From: an uncultured SAR116 cluster alpha proteobacterium
GTDB taxonomy: Bacteria > Pseudomonadota > Alphaproteobacteria > Puniceispirillales > Marisalimonadaceae
Direction: 5' to 3'
DNA: 64,000 bases
Assembly (NCBI GenBank): GCA_902590245.1
Contig: CACIWG010000003.1
Location: 21,602 to 85,601, forward strand
Shown here: piece by piece, positions 45,354 through 54,617 of the stretch
How positions within the stretch are numbered: position 1 is the stretch's first letter
Layout: each line of letters starts with the position of its first letter
Notes under the pieces: model-generated
What the model saw: the letters and a program-made list of their open reading frames with translations, nothing else
What the model was told of the DNA's origin: nothing
Database searches by the model: none
Program-made: the position numbers and the translations under genes

Positions 45354-47618
45354 TTAGAATGAAGTTCCTATAGAAAATTTAAAATTATTATCTTTATCGT
45401 AGCTTTCTTCACTTATTGGCCAACCCCAAATAAAGCTAAGAGGACCAACAGCAGTGTTCCAGTAAACAGCTACTCCAGCAGAAACTCTAGGGCTAGAATC
45501 GTTTATACCTTTTACATTACTAGGATAATCTGTATCCCACAATGATCCAATGTCAGAAAACATAGACACATCAATGCCTAAATCACCAGGTATTAGTTTT
45601 GTTGCCTTAATCTCAACTTGGCCTGTATAAAACTTATTACCTCCAACAGCATTATCATTTCCATTATCTCGAGGGCCAATACCATTTAAATCAAAACCTC
45701 TTACAGAATTGGAATTAAAATAAAATCTATTAGAACTTGTAACTTTTTCATCCTCCAATGAAGAAATGGCACCGAGTTTAGTTCCATAACTAAATATGTA
45801 ATCACCATAACTAAATGGTATATACTGTTTAAATGCAGCTTCTGTTTTTAAAAATTTAGCGTCACCGCCTACACCAGCCATAGATATTTTTACTGATTTC
45901 TTTTCTCCTTTTGTTGGATTTAGAAAACTATCAGTATTGTTAGAAGAGATTGAATAATTGATTAGAGACGTTTCTATTTCAATTCCTTCTTCACCAGAAG
46001 TGGAAGTTCCTGTAAAGTTATCATCAGTAGTTGTTTTACTGGTTGTATATCTATATCCAAACCTATTACGATAATCACTTAATCTAAAACCTAAACCAAT
46101 TTCAATACCAGTCAAATCAATATCTTTTTGACCAACCTCTCTTTGTTGATCAAATATATCTCCAGATAAAGATAAAGGAGTGTCTTGATAATATGGTTCA
46201 GTAATTCCTATATTATATTTGGTAGATTTTTCAGAAGAATTAATTGATATTCTTGTCTTTATGCCTTTTCCCAAAAAATTTTTTTCTTCTAAACCTATTG
46301 TAAAAGAAGTTTTTTCAACAGAATCATATCCAATTCCAAATGAAAAGGATCCTGTTAGATTTTCTACTACTTTTAGTTCAATGTCTATGACACCAGGAGT
46401 ATCTGTTTTTAAAATGTTAACACCTACTGATTTAAAATAGCCCAATCTTTTAAGAGAATTTATAGATTCTCTTAGGTTTTGACCATTAAATGGATCACCT
46501 TCTAAAATCAATAATTCCCGTCTTATAACTTTGTCAAGTGTTCTAGTATTTCCAGTAATATTTATTCGTCTGACATAACTTTTGACAGCCTCTGTAATCA
46601 CAAATTTTAAATCTAATGTAGCATTTTTATTATCTTTATTTAAAATTTGATGATTTATTTTAATGAAAGTAAAACCATCTTTTTCAAAAAAGTTATTTAA
46701 TTGTTTTTTACTTTCTTCAACTGCTCTTTCATCAAATGAATCTCCTGTTTTAAAAAAAACTTGTTTCAAAATCTCATTTTTACTTGTATCAGAAAGTTCA
46801 TTTTGAATTAAAACATTATTAACAACAAAAGATTTCCCCTCATTTAAAATAATATTTATATTGTAACCTGAGTAATCTGGTAGTAACTCTCTTTTGTATG
46901 ACATTACTTTAAAATCCACAAAACCTCTTCTAAAATAAAATTTCTTTAATAAATTTTTATCTAAAGTGATATTTTCTTCTTTAAAAACGCTGCTACCAAA
47001 CAATCTATAAAACGAGCTTTCTTTTGTTAGAATTACAGATTTTAACTTATTATTACTGAATACTTTATTTCCAAAAAAATTAATCTTATTAACTTTAACT
47101 AATTCGCCTTCTGATATTTCAAATAGCAGGTTTACCCTTGATTGAGATAGATCTTTCTTAGAAACTTCTACTTTTGCAAAGTTTCTCCCAGTTTTTGAAT
47201 AAAGTAGCTTAATATTTTCGATAGCTTGATTTAATTTGTTTTTGCTAAATGTATCTCTTTTATTTATTTTAACTATATCTTTAAGTTGTTCATCTGTAAG
47301 AAAACTATTGCCAAAAAAATATATTTCATTAATTATCGGGGTTTCAATAACTTCAACAAAAAGTGTATCATTATCAACTTTAACTGATATATCATCAAAA
47401 AAATCAGACTGGTACAAATCTTTAGTAATTAGATTAATTTCTTCATCAGTGATTTTTTTATTTATATATCTATTTGTAATGTTGGTAATATAAGATTCAG
47501 GGATTCTTTTGTTTCCTTTTATTTCTACTTTTTTAATTAAATAATCATTTGAAAAAGAGATACTTGTTTTTAAAAATAATATTATTAAGAAAATTAAAAA
47601 AGAGTTTGTTTTTTTCAT
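45354..47618 (-). CDS. bamA: Outer membrane protein assembly factor BamA
   Basis: Central BAM pore (754 aa). Signal peptide at 1-22, five POTRA domains (about 25-415) recognisable by VEIKGNKRIPESYI, INEIYFFGNSFLTDEQL, VNKINFFGNKVFSNNKL and YVRRINITGNTRTLDKVIRRELLILEGDPFN, then a 16-strand barrel with the SVRGFDLNGIGPRD lid-lock motif and a terminal FSIGTSF. The barrel has several repeats of short Thr/Ser loops (TTSKTTTDDNFTGTSTSGEE). Between rseP and skp, as in most proteobacteria. Confidence 0.96.
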   Translation of the reverse strand: MKKTNSFLIFLIILFLKTSISFSNDYLIKKVEIKGNKRIPESYITNITNRYINKKITDEEINLITKDLYQSDFFDDISVKVDNDTLFVEVIETPIINEIYFFGNSFLTDEQLKDIVKINKRDTFSKNKLNQAIENIKLLYSKTGRNFAKVEVSKKDLSQSRVNLLFEISEGELVKVNKINFFGNKVFSNNKLKSVILTKESSFYRLFGSSVFKEENITLDKNLLKKFYFRRGFVDFKVMSYKRELLPDYSGYNINIILNEGKSFVVNNVLIQNELSDTSKNEILKQVFFKTGDSFDERAVEESKKQLNNFFEKDGFTFIKINHQILNKDNKNATLDLKFVITEAVKSYVRRINITGNTRTLDKVIRRELLILEGDPFNGQNLRESINSLKRLGYFKSVGVNILKTDTPGVIDIELKVVENLTGSFSFGIGYDSVEKTSFTIGLEEKNFLGKGIKTRISINSSEKSTKYNIGITEPYYQDTPLSLSGDIFDQQREVGQKDIDLTGIEIGLGFRLSDYRNRFGYRYTTSKTTTDDNFTGTSTSGEEGIEIETSLINYSISSNNTDSFLNPTKGEKKSVKISMAGVGGDAKFLKTEAAFKQYIPFSYGDYIFSYGTKLGAISSLEDEKVTSSNRFYFNSNSVRGFDLNGIGPRDNGNDNAVGGNKFYTGQVEIKATKLIPGDLGIDVSMFSDIGSLWDTDYPSNVKGINDSSPRVSAGVAVYWNTAVGPLSFIWGWPISEESYDKDNNFKFSIGTSF

Positions 47619-47663
47619 AATGGCCTCTTGGTTAATTCATCATTATATCAATTTTAATCCAAA

Positions 47664-48734
47664 TCAAACAAATAATTTTTGAATATCAAAAAATGTAATA
47701 ACTATCATTAGAAACATTAGTAAAAATACTCCCATTTGAATTAATTTATATTGTATTTTTTGGTTAATTGGCCGACCTAATATAAATTCTGTAAAATACA
47801 TTAAAATATATCCACCATCTAGAGCAGGTATAGGTAATAAGTTTATTAGTCCAAGATTAATTGATAACAAGGCCATTAAAAAAAGAAAGTTAGGAATTCC
47901 TGAGGAAATAGCATTACCTGAAATTTTTGCAATTCCAATTGGGCCTGCAATGTCTTTTTTATCTATTTTAAAGCTAATTAATTTTATAAATCCTTTAATC
48001 CATTCATAAGTTAATAGTAATGTATCTTTTAGCCCATAGTAAATTGAAGAAATGAAATCATGTTGAATTAAAACAGGACTTGATGCAATTATCCCAATTT
48101 TATATGTTTTTATTTCCAAATCTTTTGTATCTAATATTTCTGGTTTTATGTTAAAAAATAATATTTTTTTATTTCTTAAAACTTCAAAACTTAATGATTT
48201 TTTGTTGTTAGCAACTATTTTTCTAATATCTTCAAAATTATACACTTTTTTGTTATCAATGCTTATAATCAAATCATTTGGTTTTAAACCTGATCTATCA
48301 GCTGGGGAATTTTTTACCACTTGATTAACTTCAGGCTTTACTTCATATCTTCCATGAAATGAATATAGTGTTGTAATTATTAAGACTCCTAAAACTATAT
48401 TTGCTAATGGACCTGAGAAAACAATTGAAAAACGAGCAAACAAACTTGCATTATTAAAATATCCTTTATTATTTTTTTGATGATTTTTATCATTAACAAG
48501 TAATTCCCCTTTCATTTTTACATATCCCCCAAAAGGGATTAAACATATCTTCCACCTTGTTTTATATTTATCAGTAAAACCAATTAATTCCGGACCAAAT
48601 CCAACAGAAAATTGTTCTACTATTACGCCATTTTTTTTTGCAGCCAAATAATGCCCTAGTTCATGAATAAAAACTAATGGTGTAAGAACTATCAAAAAAC
48701 CAATTAGCGAAACAAAAAATGCATTCTCAAACAT
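47664..48734 (-). CDS. rseP: Site-2 protease RseP
   Basis: Intramembrane zinc metalloprotease (356 aa) for regulated intramembrane proteolysis of anti-sigma factors. HELGH at residues 24-28 in the first helix, GFGPELIGF, one PDZ domain (about 110-200; SPADRSGLKPNDLIISIDNKKV), and the second metal motif NLLPIPALDGGYIL. The track's start (48782) is 16 codons too early; the ATG at 48734 has GGAG upstream and overlaps dxr by 8 bp. Its target anti-sigma factor is not in this window. Confidence 0.94.
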   Translation of the reverse strand: MFENAFFVSLIGFLIVLTPLVFIHELGHYLAAKKNGVIVEQFSVGFGPELIGFTDKYKTRWKICLIPFGGYVKMKGELLVNDKNHQKNNKGYFNNASLFARFSIVFSGPLANIVLGVLIITTLYSFHGRYEVKPEVNQVVKNSPADRSGLKPNDLIISIDNKKVYNFEDIRKIVANNKKSLSFEVLRNKKILFFNIKPEILDTKDLEIKTYKIGIIASSPVLIQHDFISSIYYGLKDTLLLTYEWIKGFIKLISFKIDKKDIAGPIGIAKISGNAISSGIPNFLFLMALLSINLGLINLLPIPALDGGYILMYFTEFILGRPINQKIQYKLIQMGVFLLMFLMIVITFFDIQKLFV

Positions 48735-49875
48735 AAAATTTCTCCGATATATTTTTAGCAAAAATACGAGATTTTTTATCAATATCTAAAACTTCTTCAA
48801 GGCTGTATGCAGAATTAAAGTTTTGCTCATTTAGACATTCATCAATTATTTGTACTATATCTGTAAATTGTATCCTTTTTTTTAGAAATAAATCTACAGC
48901 TATCTCATTTGCTGCATTTAAGATTATAGAAAAATAATTTGGTCCATTTAATGCATCCCAACCAAAATTTAATCCAGGAAACTTTTTAAAATCAGGTTTT
49001 AAAAAATTTAGCTGCGAGACTTCAACAAGATTTAATTTAGGCAAGTTAAGATTATATCTTTCAGGATAACCAATAGCTACTGATAATGGACTTATCATAT
49101 CAGGTAATGCTAAATTTGCTAAAACTGATCCATCTTTATAATGTACAAGACCATGAACTATAGATTCAGGGTGAATTACAACATTGATTTGACTTGATTT
49201 TAATCCAAAAAGAAGCCCAGCCTCTATAACCTCTAGAGCTTTATTAATTAATGTTGCACTATCAATTGATATTTTTTTACCCATTTCCCACTTAGGATGT
49301 TTTAAAGCTTCTTCAATTGTAATTTTTTCAAAACTTCTTAGAGGCCTATTTAAAAATGGACCACCAGAAGCTGTTAAAGTGATATGGCTAATATTGTCTC
49401 TATGATTATTGTCCAAGCATTGAAATATTGAATTGTGCTCAGAATCTACAGGTAATATTTTTACATTATTTTTTTTTGCGCATTCAATTAATATATTACC
49501 AGCAACTACGAGCGGCTCTTTATTTGCTATTGCAATATTATTACCATTACTTAATGCAACGTAAGCAGGCATTAAACCAGCTAATCCTGATATACCTGAA
49601 ACAACTATATCACAATTTAAAGAAGCTAATTCAAGAAGACCTTCAACACCTTTCAAAACATTTTTGTTTCTATTAAATGTTACATCTTTATCATTACGAA
49701 AAAAACAGATATTTTTAACATTAAATTCTTCTGAAATTAATTTTAATTGTTCAGTATTTTTATAAGCTGAAATCCCAATGAGATTAAATTTTTCTCTCAT
49801 CTGCCTAATTAAATTTAAAGTCGATGTTCCAATTGAACCAGTAGCTCCTAATAAAATTATATTTTTTAAAGTCAT
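48727..49875 (-). CDS. dxr: 1-deoxy-D-xylulose 5-phosphate reductoisomerase
   Basis: Second step of the MEP isoprenoid pathway (382 aa). Conserved: LLGATGSIGTSTLNLIRQ (NADPH loop), IANKEPLVVAG, ILPVDSEHNSIFQCL, LTASGGPFLNRPL, HPKWEMGKKISIDSATLINKALEVIEA, VVIHPESIVHGLVHYKDGS. Supplies isoprenoid for UppS encoded two genes upstream. Overlaps cdsA by 4 bp. Confidence 0.97.
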   Translation of the reverse strand: MTLKNIILLGATGSIGTSTLNLIRQMREKFNLIGISAYKNTEQLKLISEEFNVKNICFFRNDKDVTFNRNKNVLKGVEGLLELASLNCDIVVSGISGLAGLMPAYVALSNGNNIAIANKEPLVVAGNILIECAKKNNVKILPVDSEHNSIFQCLDNNHRDNISHITLTASGGPFLNRPLRSFEKITIEEALKHPKWEMGKKISIDSATLINKALEVIEAGLLFGLKSSQINVVIHPESIVHGLVHYKDGSVLANLALPDMISPLSVAIGYPERYNLNLPKLNLVEVSQLNFLKPDFKKFPGLNFGWDALNGPNYFSIILNAANEIAVDLFLKKRIQFTDIVQIIDECLNEQNFNSAYSLEEVLDIDKKSRIFAKNISEKFYV

Positions 49876-50681
49876 AGATTAGATCTCGCATCACTAAAGT
49901 ATAAAATTAAAAATGATACAGGAAAGGAAAATAACCAACTATCGATCCTATCTAAAACACCACCATGACCAGGAAAAAGTTTTCCTAAATCTTTAATTTT
50001 TAACTTTCTTTTAAAAAAAGAAACGTACAAATCACCAATGAATGATGAAATTATTATTATAATTGTGTATAAAATCAAATTTAAATTCTTTAAATCGAAA
50101 TATATAAAAATTGTTGTAAACAAAAATAATGAGCAAAATGTGCTACCAATATAACCTTCTATTGTTTTATTAGGACTAATTTTTGGAAAAATTTTAAATT
50201 TCCCAAATTTCTTTCCTATTAAGTAAGCAAAAATATCACAAAGCGAAATTATGGTAACAATAATAAAAATTAATTTAAATGATAAATCTTGATTTGTAAT
50301 TATGTAAATAATAGAAAAAAAAGTAGAGTTTATTAAAAATCCAAGAATTGAAAAGTGAATGTTAGATTTTTTAAATAGGCTTAAAATTACTAATAAAGAA
50401 CTTAAAGTATAAAAGGTTATTAATAGATATAGATCAACTAGATTAAATATTTCACTTTTTGAAATCAGAAAATATAGAATTACAACAAACGGCATATATA
50501 TATGCAATTTTACTTTACTATGATTTAAGTTATAAATTTCTAAAAAAGAAAAAAAACTAATAACAACTATCATTGAATAGATGCCAATATTTCCAATTAA
50601 AAATAATCCCATTAGTAAAATTATTAAAATTAATGAAGTTGTAATTCTTTTGAAAAAATTACTATTAAAATCAATTCTCAC
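49872..50681 (-). CDS. cdsA: Phosphatidate cytidylyltransferase
   Basis: Makes CDP-diacylglycerol for phospholipid synthesis (269 aa). About seven to eight membrane helices; the signature SPNKTIEGYIGSTFCSL and LGKLFPGHGGVLDRIDSWLFSFP at the C-terminus includes the metal-binding Asp residues. Starts with GTG at 50681, overlapping the uppS stop by 4 bp. Confidence 0.95.
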   Translation of the reverse strand: MRIDFNSNFFKRITTSLILIILLMGLFLIGNIGIYSMIVVISFFSFLEIYNLNHSKVKLHIYMPFVVILYFLISKSEIFNLVDLYLLITFYTLSSLLVILSLFKKSNIHFSILGFLINSTFFSIIYIITNQDLSFKLIFIIVTIISLCDIFAYLIGKKFGKFKIFPKISPNKTIEGYIGSTFCSLFLFTTIFIYFDLKNLNLILYTIIIIISSFIGDLYVSFFKRKLKIKDLGKLFPGHGGVLDRIDSWLFSFPVSFLILYFSDARSNL

Positions 50682-51379
50682 ATTCCACCAAATTTTCTTT
50701 TTCTAGATATAAATTCGTTTATAGCATCATCTAATAAATTAAAGTTAAAATCTGGCCACATTTCATTTAAAAAAATCAATTCTGTATACGCAAGATGCCA
50801 AAGCATAAAGTTTGATAATCTTTTTTCACCACCAGTTCTTATTAAAAGATCAATATTTGGAAAATTATAGTTAAACAGATATTTTTCAAAATCAGTTAAT
50901 TTTTTTAAAGTTCTAATATTTTTATCTAATAAATCAACTAAATATTTTTTCACAGCAGTCAAAATTTCTTGCTGACCACCATAATTAACAGCGATTGTTA
51001 ATGTAAGCGTGTTTTTCTTATTTGTTAAGTTAGTTAATAAAGAAGTTTTTTCTTTTATTTGTTTACCAAAAACATCTAAATCGCCAATAAATTTTATACT
51101 AATTTCATTAGATTCTGCCTCTGAAATTGCTTTATCTAAAAAATCATTAAACAATTTCATTAAATAAGAAATTTCTTTTTTTGATCTACTCCAGTTTTCT
51201 GTAGAAAATCCAAAAACAGTTAAATAATAAATTTTTAGCTTAATACAATTATGAATAGTATCTTGTAAAGTTTCTAATCCTTTTTCGTAAGCTTTTAGAA
51301 GAGAGTAATTATTTATTTTAGCCCACCTTCTGTTACCATCCATAATTATTGCAACATGTTTAGGATGATTTATTGTCAT
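50678..51379 (-). CDS. uppS: Undecaprenyl diphosphate synthase
   Basis: cis-Prenyltransferase (233 aa) making the C55 lipid carrier for cell wall and surface polysaccharides. HVAIIMDGNRRWAKINNYSLL (catalytic Asp), YLTVFGFSTENWSRSKKEI, TIAVNYGGQQEI, and IDLLIRTGGEKRLSNFMLWHLAYTELIF. 1 bp after frr has ended; same conserved operon. Confidence 0.97.
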   Translation of the reverse strand: MTINHPKHVAIIMDGNRRWAKINNYSLLKAYEKGLETLQDTIHNCIKLKIYYLTVFGFSTENWSRSKKEISYLMKLFNDFLDKAISEAESNEISIKFIGDLDVFGKQIKEKTSLLTNLTNKKNTLTLTIAVNYGGQQEILTAVKKYLVDLLDKNIRTLKKLTDFEKYLFNYNFPNIDLLIRTGGEKRLSNFMLWHLAYTELIFLNEMWPDFNFNLLDDAINEFISRKRKFGGM

Positions 51380-51940
51380 TTAGTTAGTATCTAAGATTTC
51401 GGATTGTTTTTTTTGAAAAATTTTTTCAATATTATTTATATAATCATCAGTAACTTTTTGAACAATATTTTCATTTTTATGTTTTTCATCGTCGCTTATT
51501 TCATTGTTTTTATGAGTTTTTCTAATATCTTCTATAATGTCTCTTCGGATATTTCTGATTGAAATCTTTGAATTTTCTGCAATTTGAGCTGCAACTTTTA
51601 ATAATTCTTTTCTTCTTTCTTCTGATAATGCAGGAATTGGTATTCTTATTAAATTACCTTCCGTCATTGGGTTAAGACCTAGATTACTTTCTCTGATAGC
51701 TTTTTCTACAATTGATACATTGTTTGCATCCCAGATTGAAATAGTTATTAATCTTGCCTCAGGAACACTTACATTACCAACTTGATTAAGAGAAGTTTTA
51801 TTACCATAAACATCAACTTTGATGGTATCTAACATATTTATTGAGGCTCGCCCTGCTCTAATACCATTTAGATCATTTTGATAAGAAATTATAGCCTTAT
51901 CCATTTTTTGATTAATTAAATTTTCATTAAAATCATTCAT
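51380..51940 (-). CDS. frr: Ribosome recycling factor
   Basis: Splits post-termination ribosomes with EF-G (186 aa). Conserved: GIRAGRASINMLDTIKVDVYGNKTSLNQVG, SVPEARLITISIWD, ESNLGLNPMTEGNLIRIPIPALSEERRKELLK, and the C-terminal helix with VRNIRRD-like SIRNIRRDIIEDI. Between pyrH and uppS, standard order. Confidence 0.97.
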   Translation of the reverse strand: MNDFNENLINQKMDKAIISYQNDLNGIRAGRASINMLDTIKVDVYGNKTSLNQVGNVSVPEARLITISIWDANNVSIVEKAIRESNLGLNPMTEGNLIRIPIPALSEERRKELLKVAAQIAENSKISIRNIRRDIIEDIRKTHKNNEISDDEKHKNENIVQKVTDDYINNIEKIFQKKQSEILDTN

Positions 51941-51953
51941 TTTTAATCCTATT

Positions 51954-52676
51954 TTAATTTACAATTGTATAAATACCCTCATTACTTTTGCAAATTTTCA
52001 AGAGGTTACCATTTTCAAAAATTGAGCTAATAATAATAGGAATATTGTTTTCTCTTGCCAATGATACAGCAGATGCATCAATAACTTTTAGATCTTTTGA
52101 CAAGACATCCATATATGTCAATGAATCAAATCTTTTTGCATCATTATCAATTTTAGGGTCAGCTGAATAAATGCCATCAACTAATGTTGATTTTATTAAA
52201 ACATTGCAGTTCATTTCTGATGCCCTTAATGCTGCTGCCGTGTCTGTTGTAAAATATGGATTGCCTGTACCAGCTGCAAAAATTACGACTCTATTTTTTT
52301 CTAAATGTCTGAAAGCTTTTCTTCTAATATATGGTTCACAAACTGCTGATATAGGTAAAGCTGATTGTACTCTTGTAGGAATTCCTAATTTTTCTAGAGA
52401 ATTTTGAAGCGCTAAAGAATTCATTACAGTTGCCAACATACCCATATTGTCACCAGTTGTTCTGTCCATACCTTGTGAAACACCTGTAACACCTCTGTAA
52501 ATATTTCCTCCACCAATGACCAGACAAATTTCAGTGCCAAGATTTACAACATCTTTAATTTCATTAGATACTGTGTTGATCATTTCTGGACAAATTCCAA
52601 AATCATTATTTCCCATCAATGCCTCGCCAGATAACTTTAATAGAACTCTTTTCCAATATATATTTTTCAAAACCAA
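51954..52676 (-). CDS. pyrH: Uridylate kinase
   Basis: UMP kinase (240 aa). Conserved: [91 protein letters not shown] and [21 protein letters not shown]. Start codon is TTG at 52676; another TTG two codons later is possible and no ATG is near. 5 bp after tsf. Confidence 0.96.
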   Translation of the reverse strand: MVLKNIYWKRVLLKLSGEALMGNNDFGICPEMINTVSNEIKDVVNLGTEICLVIGGGNIYRGVTGVSQGMDRTTGDNMGMLATVMNSLALQNSLEKLGIPTRVQSALPISAVCEPYIRRKAFRHLEKNRVVIFAAGTGNPYFTTDTAAALRASEMNCNVLIKSTLVDGIYSADPKIDNDAKRFDSLTYMDVLSKDLKVIDASAVSLARENNIPIIISSIFENGNLLKICKSNEGIYTIVN

Positions 52677-52681
52677 ACTTT

Positions 52682-53608
52682 CTATTGATTTACAGTAGCT
52701 GCAACTTCAGCTGCAAAATCTTTTTGTTCAACTTCAATGCCTTGACCTAAAATCAACATTTTAAATGAGTCAATTGTAACCTCAGTCCCTAACTCAATTG
52801 AATATTGTTTTAATACATCTTTAATTTTAGTTTTCCCATCAATGACAAAAGTTTGCTCTAACAAAACAACTTCTTCACAAAATTTTCTAATCCTTCCTTC
52901 AACCATTTTTTCTGCAATATTTTTAGGTTTGCCAGTAGAAATTGCCTGTTCTATTAGAACTTGTCTTTCTTTATCAATTATTTTAGGGTCCAAACTTTCA
53001 AGATTTAAAGAAATTGGGTTTGAAGCAGCGATATGCATTGCAATTTTTTTCCCAATATCTTCTAAACTACTTTTATCAGCATTTGATTTTAAAGATAATA
53101 TGACTGCTATTTTTCCTAAATTTTCAGAAACGGAATTGTGAACATAAGAAATAATTGAACCAGGTCCAGTCAACACAATTTTCTCAATTCTTCTTATATT
53201 TAAATTTTCTCCAATAGTAGCAACATTTTTTGTTAATTCTTCTTCAACAGAGTTTTCACCTTTAATAAATTTAGATTTAAGCAAATTATTTAAATTTCCG
53301 TCAGTAGTTAAAGCAATTTTTGAACAATCAGTTACAAACTTTTGAAATTTCTCATTTCTTGAAACAAAATCAGTTTCAGAATTAATTTCAATTAAACATG
53401 CTTCATTTTCAGAGATATATGCTCCTACCAAACCTTCGGCAGCAACTCTTCCACTTTTTTTTGCGGCAACGGATAATCCTTTTTTTCTGAGCCAATCGAT
53501 TGACTTATCTACATCATTATCGTTTTGCATCAAAGCATTCTTGCAATCAACTATTCCAGCTCCTGACTTCTCTCTCAATTCTTTTATTAAATTAGCATTT
53601 AAACTCAT
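52682..53608 (-). CDS. tsf: Elongation factor Ts
   Basis: EF-Tu nucleotide exchange factor (308 aa). N-terminal [55 protein letters not shown] and core [18 protein letters not shown] are diagnostic. [16 protein letters not shown] and the coiled-coil [20 protein letters not shown] follow. 28 bp after rpsB. Confidence 0.97.
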   Translation of the reverse strand: MSLNANLIKELREKSGAGIVDCKNALMQNDNDVDKSIDWLRKKGLSVAAKKSGRVAAEGLVGAYISENEACLIEINSETDFVSRNEKFQKFVTDCSKIALTTDGNLNNLLKSKFIKGENSVEEELTKNVATIGENLNIRRIEKIVLTGPGSIISYVHNSVSENLGKIAVILSLKSNADKSSLEDIGKKIAMHIAASNPISLNLESLDPKIIDKERQVLIEQAISTGKPKNIAEKMVEGRIRKFCEEVVLLEQTFVIDGKTKIKDVLKQYSIELGTEVTIDSFKMLILGQGIEVEQKDFAAEVAATVNQ

Positions 53609-53636
53609 ATTAGTACCTACTCCATAAAATAAATTT

Positions 53637-54497
53637 TTACTCCGTATTAGATGTATTTTCTAAATCCATATTAAGGTTTTGATCATTTACATTTTCAAAT
53701 GAATCTTTTTTATCAGCATCATGTATTGTATCTATTTCTTTATCACTTGGGATCTCTTCGTCAATATTAACTTCAGCTTTTCCAATATCAACTCCTGATT
53801 CTGTAAGATTTTCTTCCATTCCACTTAGAATTGCAGATCCAATAAGATCGCAGTATAAGGAAATCGACCTAACAGCGTCATCATTACCAGGAATAGGATA
53901 ATCAATGTTACTAGGATCAGTATTAGTATCACAGACTGCAATAACTGGAATATTTAATTTTTTTGCTTCTTGTACAGCTATAGCTTCTTTATTGATGTCT
54001 ATTACAAAAATTGCGTCAGGCAAATCAGGCATATTTTTAATTCCACCTAAATTTAATTCTAATTTTTCTTTAGATCTTTCGATATTTAGTTTTTCTTTTT
54101 TTGTGAGGCTATTTATTTCACCTGATTCAATTTTACTTTCTAGATCTTTAAGTCTTTTAATAGATTTTGAAACAGTTTCCCAATTTGTTAACATTCCACC
54201 GAGCCATCTGTGATTTACATAAAATTGACCACAATTTATTGCTGACGATGCAATTATATCTGAAGCAGATCTCTTAGTTCCAACAAATAATATTTTACCT
54301 CCTTTTTTTGCAATCTCATGAATAATCTCTAATGCACTATAAAGCATTGGGACTGTTTTTTCTAAATCAATTATATGTATCTTATTTCTATCTCCAAAAA
54401 TAAATTCTTCCATTTTTGGATTCCACCTTCTTGTATGGTGGCCAAAGTGTATCCCAGCCTCTAAGAGCTGTCTCATAGTAAATGTAGGTATAGTCAT
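53637..54497 (-). CDS. rpsB: 30S ribosomal protein S2
   Basis: 286 aa. Conserved: [93 protein letters not shown], and [12 protein letters not shown]. Beyond residue about 232 is a strongly acidic Asp/Glu/Asn tail ([20 protein letters not shown] onward), an extension seen in some alphaproteobacterial S2. First gene of the rpsB-to-lpxB series. Confidence 0.97.
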   Translation of the reverse strand: MTIPTFTMRQLLEAGIHFGHHTRRWNPKMEEFIFGDRNKIHIIDLEKTVPMLYSALEIIHEIAKKGGKILFVGTKRSASDIIASSAINCGQFYVNHRWLGGMLTNWETVSKSIKRLKDLESKIESGEINSLTKKEKLNIERSKEKLELNLGGIKNMPDLPDAIFVIDINKEAIAVQEAKKLNIPVIAVCDTNTDPSNIDYPIPGNDDAVRSISLYCDLIGSAILSGMEENLTESGVDIGKAEVNIDEEIPSDKEIDTIHDADKKDSFENVNDQNLNMDLENTSNTE

Positions 54498-54531
54498 TTT
54501 TTTTCCTTTACCGGTTAATGTTAATTAATAC

Positions 54532-54560
54532 TTTATAAGATGCACCGGATGGTTTTTTAA
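54532..54560 (-). promoter_or_regulatory. Candidate rpsB promoter
   Basis: In the 120-bp gap between dnaE and rpsB the complement has TATAAA (54532-54537) with TTAAAA (54555-54560) 17 bp upstream. CCGGT and ACCGG arms (around 54509-54547) could pair around the -10 region in the leader. AT-rich context keeps this tentative. Confidence 0.35.
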
Positions 54561-54617
54561 CCAAAGTATTAAACAAGTTAATCTCTAATAGTTTATTTTT
54601 AATAAATTATCAACAAT

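Noticed and set aside
53905-54213. 102-aa plus-strand ORF opposite rpsB
   Set aside because: Antisense to ribosomal protein S2.
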